Assembly (NCBI RefSeq): GCF_001686925.1
Contig: NZ_LVEN01000046.1
Location: 124,001 to 188,000, forward strand
Reading direction: 5' to 3'
DNA from: Flavobacterium piscis
GTDB lineage: Bacteria; Bacteroidota; Bacteroidia; Flavobacteriales; Flavobacteriaceae
Length of the DNA stretch: 64,000 bases
The notes beneath the pieces were generated by a model. That model was not told the origin of the DNA. It saw only the letters and a program-made list of their open reading frames with translations, and ran no database searches. Below, piece by piece: positions 1-7,987 of the stretch. The first letter of the stretch is position 1. The number at the start of each line of letters is the position of its first letter. The translations under genes and the position numbers were made by a program.

Positions 1-334
1 ATTGAATCTCCGGAATAGGATTTACAAGACCAACCAGACTTCCGCCATACACAAAAGAGTTGTAATAACTTTTAGAAGATAAATAACCAAATTGTAAACC
101 AACACCAACCGCTACAATTTCGTTTACATTATAAATAGCGCTTGGCATTACTGAAATATCAGTATAGCCTGAACCTATTCCTAAACCAAGTCCTCCACCA
201 AACTGAACTTTGTCCCAAAAATGATTACTATTGTCAATAACGTACTTTTGCTGCGAAATTGCATAACTAGAAAATAGGACTGCCAAAATCACAAAAAAAG
301 GTTTGAAAACGATTGAAATTTGATTATTATTCAT
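1..334 (-). CDS. Outer-membrane barrel-like protein, 5' part only
   Basis: An open minus-strand frame starts with ATG at 334 and runs off the left edge, giving 111 codons without a stop. The protein opens with MNNNQISIVFKPFF, a hydrophobic signal peptide that ends near SSYAISQQ. It continues with glycine-rich alternating stretches (GGGLGLGIGSGYTD, VAVGVGLQFGYLSSK, VYGGSLVGLV) typical of small outer-membrane beta-barrels. It is divergent from the 2-oxoglutarate dehydrogenase genes. From memory, homologues next to sucA in flavobacteria are sometimes named 'alpha-ketoglutarate decarboxylase', but nothing in the visible part resembles an enzyme, so that name would reflect gene neighbourhood only. 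The function is unknown. An exported outer-membrane protein is likely. Confidence 0.7.
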   Translation of the reverse strand, partial: MNNNQISIVFKPFFVILAVLFSSYAISQQKYVIDNSNHFWDKVQFGGGLGLGIGSGYTDISVMPSAIYNVNEIVAVGVGLQFGYLSSKSYYNSFVYGGSLVGLVNPIPEIQ

Positions 335-406
335 AGTTGAGTCTATTTTTAACAAATTTTTACGTAAAAGTACGTAAAAAAAAGATTTAAATAAATGCGA
401 TTGTTG

Positions 407-414
407 TACTTTTG
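407..414 (+). promoter_or_regulatory. -7 element of the sucA promoter
   Basis: TACTTTTG matches the Bacteroidota -7 consensus TAnnTTTG. It predicts transcription from about 418-420 and a leader of about 30 bases before the ATG at 451. No convincing -33 TTG is present at the usual spacing. A direct repeat of tacgtaaaa at 361-379 lies just upstream. Confidence 0.5.
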
Positions 415-450
415 CCTTTCTATTTAACAAAAAGTATATTCACTCATATT

Positions 451-3225
451 ATGGATAGGTTTTCATTTTTAAATGCAGCGCATACAGAGTTTTTCGCACA
501 ATTATATGATCAGTATTTAGTAAACCCAGATAGCGTTGAGCCAAGCTGGAGAAGTTTTTTTCAAGGTTTCGACTTTGGACAAACGACTTATAATGACGAA
601 AATCCAGTTCAACGAATTGTTGAATATGTGACTAGCGACAATCAGGATTGCAGTTTAGTTTCTGACAAACTACAAAAAGAATTCAATGTACTAAAGTTAA
701 TCGATGCTTATCGCACACGCGGACACTTGTTTACAAAAACAAATCCGGTTCGTGATCGCAGAACATCTTCTCCAACATTAGACATCGAAAATTTCGGATT
801 AACAACTGCTGATCTTTCTACAGTTTTTGATGCTGGACAAGCTATCGGAGTAGGTCCTTCTACTTTGCAAGACATTGTTACGCGTCTTAAATCTATTTAC
901 TGCCAACATATTGGTATTGAATATATGTATATCAGAAATCCTGGAGTTGTAAAATGGATTCAGGATAAACTGGCTGTAAATGTTAACCAGCCTAATTTCT
1001 CTTCTGAAGAAAAGAAAACTATCTTAAACAAATTAAACCAGGCAGTTTCTTTCGAGAACTTCCTGCACACTAAATATGTAGGTCAAAAACGATTTTCATT
1101 AGAAGGTGGAGAATCTATCATTCCTGCTTTGGATGCTTTGATCGAACAGGCTGCTGAAAAAGGTGTTGAACAATTCGTAATGGGAATGGCTCACCGTGGC
1201 CGTTTGAACGTTTTGGCAAACATCTTCGGAAAATCTACTCAGGATATTTTTGGTGAGTTTGACGGTAAAGATTACGATCAGGAATATTTTGATGGTGATG
1301 TAAAATACCATTTAGGTCTTACTGCCGACAAAAAAACAAGAACAGGAAAAAACATCAATATCAATTTAGCACCAAACCCTTCTCACTTAGAAACGGTTGG
1401 AGCTGTAATTGAAGGAATTACAAGAGCAAAACAAGATAAATATTTTCCAAACGATTTCTCAAAAGTATTGCCAATTGCCGTTCACGGAGATGCTGCAATC
1501 GCAGGTCAGGGTATTTTATACGAAATCATTCAAATGGCATTGCTTGACGGTTACAAAACCGGAGGAACAATTCATATCGTAATCAACAATCAGGTTGGTT
1601 TTACTACTAACTATTTAGATGCACGTTCGTCTACTTATTGTACAGATGTTGCTAAAGTAACACTTTCACCAGTATTACACGTAAATGCTGATGATGCTGA
1701 AGCTGTTGTACACGCAGTATCTTTTGCATTAGATTACAGAATGCAATTTGGACGTGACGTATTTATTGACTTATTAGGATATAGAAAATACGGTCATAAC
1801 GAAGGTGATGAGCCTCGTTTTACACAACCTGTATTATATAAAATCATCGCAAAACATAAAAATCCAAGAGATATTTATGCTGAAAAATTATTGTCAGACG
1901 GCGTAATCGATGCATCTTATGTAAACGCTTTAGAAAAAGAATACAAATCTACTATGGAGGAGAATTTACAAGCTTCCCGTAAAAAAGATTTGACTATTAT
2001 AACGCCATTCATGAAAAACGAATGGGATGGATTTGTTCAGGTAACAGACACACAAATGCTTGAAAAAGTTGACACTACTTTTGATAAAAAAGGATTGGAT
2101 TCTATCATCAATACAATTTCAACATTACCAGCGGACAAAAAATTCATCAGTAAAATAACTAAAATTGTTACGGACAGAAAAACCGTATACGATAATAATA
2201 CTATTGATTGGGGGACTGCAGAAGCATTGGCTTACGGCTCACTTTTGACAGAAGGATTCGATATTCGTATTTCAGGTCAGGACGTAGAGCGTGGTACATT
2301 CTCTCACCGTCACGCTGTTGTAAAAGTAGAAGATTCTGAAGAAGAAGTAATCTTACTGGATAGTATTGAAAATAAAAAAGGAAAATTCGGCGTATTCAAT
2401 TCTCTTTTATCTGAATATGGTGTTCTTGGTTTTGATTATGGATATGCATTAGCTAATCCAAACGCTTTGACTATTTGGGAAGCTCAATTTGGAGATTTCT
2501 CTAATGGTGCTCAAATCATGATTGACCAGTACATTTCATGTGGTGAAGATAAATGGAACAACCAAAACGGTATTGTTTTATTATTGCCTCACGGATATGA
2601 AGGACAAGGTGCTGAACACTCTTCTGCAAGAATGGAACGTTACCTACAACTTTGTGCAAGACAAAATATGTATGTGGCAGATTGTACAACGCCAGCCAAC
2701 TTCTTCCACTTGCTAAGAAGACAAATGAAAACAAATTTCCGTAAACCTTTGGTAGTTTTTTCTCCAAAAAGTTTATTACGTGATCCAAGATGTGTTTCTA
2801 CAGCTGAAGAATTAGCCACAGGAAGTTTCCAGGAAACAATTGATGACAATACAGTAGATAAAAAAGCAGTAAAAACATTGGTTTTTGTTACTGGTAAATT
2901 CTACTATGACATCGTTGCTGAAAGAGAAAACAACGGAAGAAATGACGTTGCAGTTGTTCGTATTGAGCAATTATTCCCTTTCCCGGTTGCACAACTTAAA
3001 GAAATCATCGCACAATATCCAAATGCTGACGATTATGTTTGGGCTCAGGAAGAACCTAAAAACATGGGAGCTTACAGCTTTATGTTAATGAACTTTGATC
3101 TTGTAAAATGGAGATTAGCTTCACTAAAAGCTTACGCTGCTCCGGCATCAGGAAGCTACACACGTGCAAAACGTCGTCATGCAGATGCGATTAGAATGGT
3201 ATTCGATAAAGATTTATTCAGATAA
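451..3225 (+). CDS. sucA: 2-oxoglutarate dehydrogenase E1 component
   Basis: This 924-residue protein is the thiamine-diphosphate-dependent E1 subunit of the cytoplasmic 2-oxoglutarate dehydrogenase complex. It decarboxylates 2-oxoglutarate and passes succinyl groups to the lipoyl arm of E2 in the TCA cycle. Visible family marks are the N-terminal E1 segment (FFAQLYDQYLVNPDSVEPSW), GMAHRGRLN near residue 245, NPSHLE, HGDAAIAGQG near 345, NNQVGFTT near 379 and the C-terminal EEPKNMGAY. The length fits the family. The start is placed at ATG 451 (MDRFSFLNAA) because an upstream TTG start at 412 would lie inside the -7 promoter element. E2 follows 78 bases downstream in the same direction, so the two are probably co-transcribed. 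The E3 subunit (lpd) is not in this window. Confidence 0.96.
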   Translation: MDRFSFLNAAHTEFFAQLYDQYLVNPDSVEPSWRSFFQGFDFGQTTYNDENPVQRIVEYVTSDNQDCSLVSDKLQKEFNVLKLIDAYRTRGHLFTKTNPVRDRRTSSPTLDIENFGLTTADLSTVFDAGQAIGVGPSTLQDIVTRLKSIYCQHIGIEYMYIRNPGVVKWIQDKLAVNVNQPNFSSEEKKTILNKLNQAVSFENFLHTKYVGQKRFSLEGGESIIPALDALIEQAAEKGVEQFVMGMAHRGRLNVLANIFGKSTQDIFGEFDGKDYDQEYFDGDVKYHLGLTADKKTRTGKNININLAPNPSHLETVGAVIEGITRAKQDKYFPNDFSKVLPIAVHGDAAIAGQGILYEIIQMALLDGYKTGGTIHIVINNQVGFTTNYLDARSSTYCTDVAKVTLSPVLHVNADDAEAVVHAVSFALDYRMQFGRDVFIDLLGYRKYGHNEGDEPRFTQPVLYKIIAKHKNPRDIYAEKLLSDGVIDASYVNALEKEYKSTMEENLQASRKKDLTIITPFMKNEWDGFVQVTDTQMLEKVDTTFDKKGLDSIINTISTLPADKKFISKITKIVTDRKTVYDNNTIDWGTAEALAYGSLLTEGFDIRISGQDVERGTFSHRHAVVKVEDSEEEVILLDSIENKKGKFGVFNSLLSEYGVLGFDYGYALANPNALTIWEAQFGDFSNGAQIMIDQYISCGEDKWNNQNGIVLLLPHGYEGQGAEHSSARMERYLQLCARQNMYVADCTTPANFFHLLRRQMKTNFRKPLVVFSPKSLLRDPRCVSTAEELATGSFQETIDDNTVDKKAVKTLVFVTGKFYYDIVAERENNGRNDVAVVRIEQLFPFPVAQLKEIIAQYPNADDYVWAQEEPKNMGAYSFMLMNFDLVKWRLASLKAYAAPASGSYTRAKRRHADAIRMVFDKDLFR

Positions 3226-3230
3226 AAAAA

Positions 3231-3285
3231 ATGTTTCAAGTTTCGAGTTTCAAGTTTAACTACATGAAACGTGAAACCATAAAAA
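3231..3285 (+). repeat. TTTCAAG / GAAACGTGAAACC palindromic repeat, copy 1
   Basis: The sucA-sucB spacer holds several TTTCAAG-like words followed by the complementary-type words GAAACGTGAAACC, forming an imperfect palindrome. A second copy lies between nuoF and nuoG (20137-20202). In both places the right arm sits a short distance before a start codon inside an operon. Confidence 0.6.
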
Positions 3286-3303
3286 CCTTAAACAAAAACA
3301 AAG

Positions 3304-4569
3304 ATGATTTTAGAAATGAAAGTCCCATCACCAGGGGAATCAATAAAAGAAGTTGAAATTGCAACTTGGTTAGTAAAAGACGGAGATTATGTAGAAAAAG
3401 ATCAAGCTATCGCTGAAGTTGATTCAGACAAAGCAACTCTAGAATTACCGGCTGAAGCAAGCGGAACAATTACGCTAAAAGCAGAAGAAGGTGATGCAGT
3501 AGCTGTAGGAGCTGTAGTTTGTTTAATTGATACAAGTGCAGCAAAACCTTCAGGAGATGCTCCGGCAGCTGAAGCTCCAAAAACTGAAGCACCGAAAGCT
3601 GAAGCTCCAAAAGCTGAAGCTCCAAAAGCAGAAGTAAAAGCTGAGGCACCTAAAGCAGTACCTGCTCCAGCAGCAGCACCAACAACTTATGCTACAGGAA
3701 CTCCATCTCCGGCAGCAAGAAAAATATTAGACGAAAAAAACATAGCACCGGCAACTATTTCAGGAACTGGTAAAGACGGAAGAATCACTAAAGAAGATGC
3801 TGTAAATGCAGTACCTTCTATGGGAACTCCAACTGGAGGAAACCGTGGATCTGAGCGTACAAAATTATCAATGTTGCGTCGTAAAGTAGCTGAGAGATTA
3901 GTTGCTGCGAAAAACGAAACAGCAATGTTAACTACTTTTAATGAAGTTAACATGACGCCAATCAACTTGATTCGTAACGAATATAAAGATGCTTTCAAAG
4001 CAAAACATGGTGGTCTTGGTTTAGGTTTCATGTCTTTCTTTACAAAAGCAGTTACAAGAGCTTTACAATTATATCCAGACGTAAACTCTATGATGGATGG
4101 TGATTATAAAGTAGCTTACGATTTTGCTGATATCTCTATCGCAGTTTCAGGACCAAAAGGTTTAATGGTTCCTGTTGTTCGTAATGCTGAAAACTTAAGT
4201 TTCCGCGGAATTGAAGCTGAAATCAAAAGATTAGCTTTAAGAGCCCGTGACGGTCAAATTACTGTTGACGATATGACTGGCGGAACTTTCACTATTACAA
4301 ATGGTGGTGTTTTTGGAAGTATGTTAAGTACTCCAATTATCAACCCTCCTCAATCAGGAATTTTAGGAATGCACAACATTATTGAGCGTCCGATTGCTGT
4401 AAACGGGAAAGTTGAAATTCACCCAATGATGTACGTTGCTCTTTCTTATGACCACAGAATTATTGACGGACGTGAGTCAGTTGGTTTCTTAGTGGCTGTA
4501 AAAGAAGCATTAGAAAACCCATTAGAATTATTGATGAATGGCGATGCTAAACGTGCTTTAGAATTGTAA
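3304..4569 (+). CDS. sucB: 2-oxoglutarate dehydrogenase E2 (dihydrolipoyl succinyltransferase)
   Basis: This 421-residue protein is the core acyltransferase of the 2-oxoglutarate dehydrogenase complex. It moves succinyl from E1 to coenzyme A. An N-terminal lipoyl domain carries the lipoylated lysine in SDKATLE (K43). A flexible Ala/Pro/Lys/Glu linker with tandem EAPKA units follows (about residues 80-125). Next come a peripheral-subunit-binding domain (SPAARKILDEKNI to GRITKEDAV, about 133-168) and the catalytic domain ending with SYDHRIIDG, whose His (about 386) and Asp are the active-site pair. The ATG at 3304 gives MILEMKVPSPGES. A later ATG (MKVPSPGES) is possible but would remove only four residues. 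A hairpin terminator follows. Confidence 0.95.
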   Translation: MILEMKVPSPGESIKEVEIATWLVKDGDYVEKDQAIAEVDSDKATLELPAEASGTITLKAEEGDAVAVGAVVCLIDTSAAKPSGDAPAAEAPKTEAPKAEAPKAEAPKAEVKAEAPKAVPAPAAAPTTYATGTPSPAARKILDEKNIAPATISGTGKDGRITKEDAVNAVPSMGTPTGGNRGSERTKLSMLRRKVAERLVAAKNETAMLTTFNEVNMTPINLIRNEYKDAFKAKHGGLGLGFMSFFTKAVTRALQLYPDVNSMMDGDYKVAYDFADISIAVSGPKGLMVPVVRNAENLSFRGIEAEIKRLALRARDGQITVDDMTGGTFTITNGGVFGSMLSTPIINPPQSGILGMHNIIERPIAVNGKVEIHPMMYVALSYDHRIIDGRESVGFLVAVKEALENPLELLMNGDAKRALEL

Positions 4570-4597
4570 TTGTAAGTAATTTTCACAATAACAAAAG

Positions 4598-4627
4598 ACC
4601 TGTTCATTAGCTTGAACAGGTTTTTTT
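4598..4627 (+). terminator. Rho-independent terminator after sucB
   Basis: A perfect 9-bp stem (acctgttca / tgaacaggt, 4598-4606 and 4613-4621) with a six-base loop is followed by a T run. It closes the sucAB unit. Confidence 0.85.
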
Positions 4628-4701
4628 ATGCAAAACTTGCTTAAGATTTGCTTAAGATGTTAATTTTTTAAATAAACGTAAATTTTACCCTTTAAAAAAT
4701 A

Positions 4702-4785
4702 TTTTATTTAGAATAAATAAGAATAGCTTGTGTAGTTGATAATCAACAACTAAATTTGCGCTATTAAAATCAATTCTAAATAAAA
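4702..4785 (+). promoter_or_regulatory. Promoter and inverted repeats before the TonB receptor gene
   Basis: TTG at 4728-4730 and TAAATTTG at 4751-4758 are 20 bases apart and fit the Bacteroidota -33/-7 promoter. The palindrome GTTGATAATCAAC (4735-4747) lies between them and could be an operator for an iron regulator such as Fur. That role is inferred. A separate perfect 13-bp inverted repeat (TTTTATTTAGAAT at 4702-4714, its complement at 4773-4785) brackets the whole promoter and reaches the A of the start codon. Confidence 0.6.
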
Positions 4786-7268
4786 TGAAATATAAATTTA
4801 CAATTTCTCTTTTGAGCCTTTGTTTTTTTCTAATTGCTGCTACAAGTATCTCAGCGCAAGAAAAAGCTTCTGTAAAAGGTCAAATTAGTTTAACTAATAA
4901 TCAGACTGCAGACAATGTTTCGGTTACATTAAAAGGAACTAAAATAGGAACCAATACTGACAGCAATGGTTTTTACGAAATTAAAAACCTTAAACCGGGA
5001 AGTTACGTAATCAAAGTTTCTGCCGTTGGATATTCATCAAAAGAAAAAAGCATTTCTCTTAATGCTGGTGACGAAATAGTTGAAGACTTCACCATTAGTT
5101 CAAACTCTGAACAATTAGACGAAATTGTAATTAACGGAGGTACTAAAAAAAATCCATTAGCCCGTAAAGAAACACAACAAGTATCAAGACTACCCCTTAA
5201 AAATCTTGAAAACCCACAAGTTTATACTACCATTACAAGCGAATTATTAAAAGAGCAGGTCGTTACTAATTTAGATGACGCATTAAAAAACTCATCTGGA
5301 TTAACACAGCTTTGGGGCTCTACTGGTCGTACAGGAGATGGTGCAGGATATTTTTCGTTAAGAGGATTTGCTGTTCAGCCAACCATGATCAACGGATTAC
5401 CCGGATTATCAAACGGAAGTTTAGATCCTGCTAACATTGACAAAATCGAAGTTATAAAAGGACCATCAGGAACATTGTTTGGAAGCAGCTTAATTTCTTA
5501 TGGAGGATTAATCAATATTACAACTAAAAAACCTTACGATCATTTTGGCGGAGAAGTTAGCTATACTTCCGGAAGTTATGGTTTAAACAGAGTTACTGCA
5601 GATATTAATACTCCTTTGGACGACGAACACAAAGTAAATTTTCGTGTAAATGCAGCTTATCATAATGAGGACAGTTTTCAGGATGCTGGTTTTAAAAAAT
5701 CGCTATTTGTTGCGCCGTCGTTATCTTATCAGGTAAATGACAGATTATCATTCCTTATTAATACTGAGTTTTTGAGCAGCGAAATGACAAATCCAACCAT
5801 GTTATTCTTAGACAGAGGAACTCCTTTAAGAGCTCACAACATCGAAGAATTGGGTTACGACAACAAACGTTCTTATACAAGTAATGATCTTGTAATAAAA
5901 ACACCGTCATATAGCCTTCAGGGTCAGATGAATTATAAAATTTCAGACCAATGGACTTCACAAACTGCTTTTGCAAGAAGCTCTACAAAATCTCAGGGTT
6001 ACTATAATTACTTATATGACATAACAAGTAATTTTCAAAATATTACTAACGGAATTGTTTTTGGACGATCATTTACAAATAATAATTCAAAAACACTAAC
6101 AACTGACATTCAACAAAATTTTATTGGAGATTTTAAAATAGGAAATCTAAGAAACAGGATTGTTGCCGGTTTAGATTATTTCAACAGAATGCAAGTTGAT
6201 AACGGAACAGATTACGCATATTACGAAAGCTACGTATATGTTGGTAGAGATGACTTAAAAACAGTAAACGAAAATGTATTTGCAATCACTGATCCTTCTC
6301 AATATATTTTAGACGGAGATAATGGTATTTTATCCCAATCACATGCAGATGCGGTTTTATCAGGCAAGGGTGTAAGCAACAGCAAACAAAAACAAGAAGT
6401 TTTTAGTGCTTACGTATCAGATGTTATTAATTTCACTCCTGCCCTTTCTGTAATGGCTAGTTTACGTATCGATCGTTTTATAAATTCAGGCGAAGTAACG
6501 ACAAAAGATGATGACTTTAATCAAACTACTTTTTCTCCAAAATTTGGTATTGTATACCAGCCAATTATCGACAAAGTTTCGATTTTTGCCAACTATATGG
6601 ATGGTTTTGTAAACCCATCTCCAGTTACTAATATATTAGCTGACGGAAGCAGACAACCAAGAACTTTTGGTCCTGAACATGCAACTCAAATTGAATTTGG
6701 TACCAAATTAAACGTATTCAAAGATAAATTATATGCCACTTTTAGCTATTATGACACGAAAGTAAAAGATATGGTTTATACAGATTATGGCGCAACAACT
6801 ACAATCAGTTATGAGAATGGCGCTCAAAGAAATAAAGGTTTTGAAGCAGAAATAGTAACCAATCCGGTTGATGGTTTAAACATCGTTTTTGGATATAGTT
6901 ATAACGATGCCATCTTAACAGCGGGACTTGATGATTTCGTGAATCACAGACCTGAAAGTGCAGGACCACAAAACTTAGCAAACCTTTGGGCAAGCTATAA
7001 ATTTCTTCAGGGAGACTTAAAAGGTTTTGGTTTAGGTTTCGGAGGTAATTATGCAAGTGATAATAAAATCATGAACAGAACAGTTGCCGGAGTATTTACA
7101 ATTCCAGAATATACTGTTATGAATTCTTCTATTTTCTACGGAACAGAAAAATACACTTTAACTCTTAAAGTTAACAATATCGCAAACGAAGATATTTATA
7201 GCGGATGGTCTACAGTGAGTCCAAGAGATGCAAGAAGCGTAGTGGCAAGTTTCTCTTACAGATTCTAA
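4785..7268 (+). CDS. TonB-dependent receptor, siderophore type
   Basis: This 827-residue outer-membrane receptor probably imports a ferric siderophore with TonB energy. A signal peptide ends at ATSISAQE. A carboxypeptidase-regulatory-like beta domain follows (about 27-115), with DSNGFYEIKNLKPGSYVIKVSAVGYSS cut across its typical turn motifs. The plug (about 128-245) includes YFSLRGF and IDKIEVIKGPSGTLFG. A 22-strand-type barrel ends in the aromatic-terminated SFSYRF. The plug wording resembles siderophore receptors rather than SusC proteins, and no SusD gene follows. The downstream DUF3325/DUF3649/PepSY genes also occur beside siderophore receptors in other bacteria. The ligand cannot be read from the sequence. 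Confidence 0.88.
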   Translation: MKYKFTISLLSLCFFLIAATSISAQEKASVKGQISLTNNQTADNVSVTLKGTKIGTNTDSNGFYEIKNLKPGSYVIKVSAVGYSSKEKSISLNAGDEIVEDFTISSNSEQLDEIVINGGTKKNPLARKETQQVSRLPLKNLENPQVYTTITSELLKEQVVTNLDDALKNSSGLTQLWGSTGRTGDGAGYFSLRGFAVQPTMINGLPGLSNGSLDPANIDKIEVIKGPSGTLFGSSLISYGGLINITTKKPYDHFGGEVSYTSGSYGLNRVTADINTPLDDEHKVNFRVNAAYHNEDSFQDAGFKKSLFVAPSLSYQVNDRLSFLINTEFLSSEMTNPTMLFLDRGTPLRAHNIEELGYDNKRSYTSNDLVIKTPSYSLQGQMNYKISDQWTSQTAFARSSTKSQGYYNYLYDITSNFQNITNGIVFGRSFTNNNSKTLTTDIQQNFIGDFKIGNLRNRIVAGLDYFNRMQVDNGTDYAYYESYVYVGRDDLKTVNENVFAITDPSQYILDGDNGILSQSHADAVLSGKGVSNSKQKQEVFSAYVSDVINFTPALSVMASLRIDRFINSGEVTTKDDDFNQTTFSPKFGIVYQPIIDKVSIFANYMDGFVNPSPVTNILADGSRQPRTFGPEHATQIEFGTKLNVFKDKLYATFSYYDTKVKDMVYTDYGATTTISYENGAQRNKGFEAEIVTNPVDGLNIVFGYSYNDAILTAGLDDFVNHRPESAGPQNLANLWASYKFLQGDLKGFGLGFGGNYASDNKIMNRTVAGVFTIPEYTVMNSSIFYGTEKYTLTLKVNNIANEDIYSGWSTVSPRDARSVVASFSYRF

Positions 7269-7280
7269 AAAACAAATAAC

Positions 7281-7315
7281 AAAAACACCTTTTTCCAGAA
7301 GAAAAAGGTGTTTTT
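7281..7315 (+). terminator. Terminator after the TonB receptor gene
   Basis: A 15-bp stem (7281-7295 / 7301-7315) with a five-base loop ends in TTTTT. It lies 16 bases before the next gene, which has no evident promoter. Partial read-through is the likely way the membrane genes downstream are expressed at a lower level. Confidence 0.8.
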
Positions 7316-7330
7316 AAATTCTATAAAATT

Positions 7331-7663
7331 ATGATAACAATAGCAAGTCTCATCGTTTTTTTAGCTTTTTACACTCTTTATTACACCTCAAAAAGAGCTA
7401 CTTTATCTTATGACTTAGGTTTTGAGAAATGGATGAAAAGTAATCCTAAGCCAACCAAATATATGGGTTTAGGACTTCTTTTATTAGCGTACGCTCTTTG
7501 GTTGTTCACACAATCACTTTGCTGCGGAACTTTAATGTTTTTTATTCAGCTAATGACCATTGGAAGTTTGATTATTATTCTGACTCCATTAAAAAAAATT
7601 AGCCCATTCGCTATTATTGCTTTATTTGTAATTGTCGCTTTAATAGAATTTTATTACAACTAA
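7331..7663 (+). CDS. Small membrane protein, DUF3325-like
   Basis: This 110-residue hydrophobic protein has about three to four membrane segments (residues 2-17, 45-62, 66-85, 90-108). The opening (LIVFLAFYTLYYTSKRA) and the small positively charged loop before GLGLLLLAYALWLF resemble the DUF3325 family, recalled from iron-uptake loci in proteobacteria. It is the first gene after the receptor terminator, followed by a DUF3649-like protein and a PepSY protein, the same trio seen elsewhere. It may be an accessory of the PepSY reductase. The family assignment is by pattern only. Confidence 0.6.
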   Translation: MITIASLIVFLAFYTLYYTSKRATLSYDLGFEKWMKSNPKPTKYMGLGLLLLAYALWLFTQSLCCGTLMFFIQLMTIGSLIIILTPLKKISPFAIIALFVIVALIEFYYN

Positions 7664-7681
7664 CTTATTTCTAACCAAAAT

Positions 7682-7984
7682 ATGCCAGCAAATCCAAAAT
7701 ATCTAACCCAATCTAAGTGGCAACGATTTGCCAAAATTACAGCTGCTATAATTGGCGGCTATTTTGTTTCAGTCAGTTTTCATTTGGCTTTAGCATCCTG
7801 GTTCAACCGTGCTAATATCCTTATAACAATGGCATTTAGCGGATTCATTCTTTGGGTAGCGCTTATGATAATTGCTTTCCTGGCAAAAAGCGGATTGAAA
7901 ATTTGGGGTATTTACCTACTCCTTACCCTGGTTTTTTCACTCTTCATTTATCTTGGTCAAACTTACAATCCGATAGCAAAATAA
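7682..7984 (+). CDS. Small membrane protein, DUF3649-like
   Basis: This 100-residue protein has three predicted membrane segments (about 17-38, 46-66, 71-91). The segment RFAKITAAIIGGYFVSVSF is close in pattern to DUF3649 proteins, which are usually encoded next to PepSY-type ferrisiderophore reductases. It ends three bases before the start of the PepSY gene, so the two are co-transcribed and probably act together. No catalytic residue is apparent. The assignment rests on pattern and neighbourhood. Confidence 0.6.
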   Translation: MPANPKYLTQSKWQRFAKITAAIIGGYFVSVSFHLALASWFNRANILITMAFSGFILWVALMIIAFLAKSGLKIWGIYLLLTLVFSLFIYLGQTYNPIAK

Positions 7985-7987
7985 ACT

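Noticed and set aside
412..450. Longer sucA start at TTG 412
   Set aside because: The TTG is part of the -7 element TACTTTTG, so it would not be in the transcript. The conserved E1 N-terminus begins at ATG 451.
3562..3666. Tandem repeat in sucB
   Set aside because: It encodes the Ala/Pro/Lys/Glu linker expected between the lipoyl and subunit-binding domains, so it is a normal protein feature.
7281..7315. Riboswitch after the receptor gene
   Set aside because: It is a simple 15-bp stem with a T run. No conserved aptamer-like structure is seen, so it is called a terminator.
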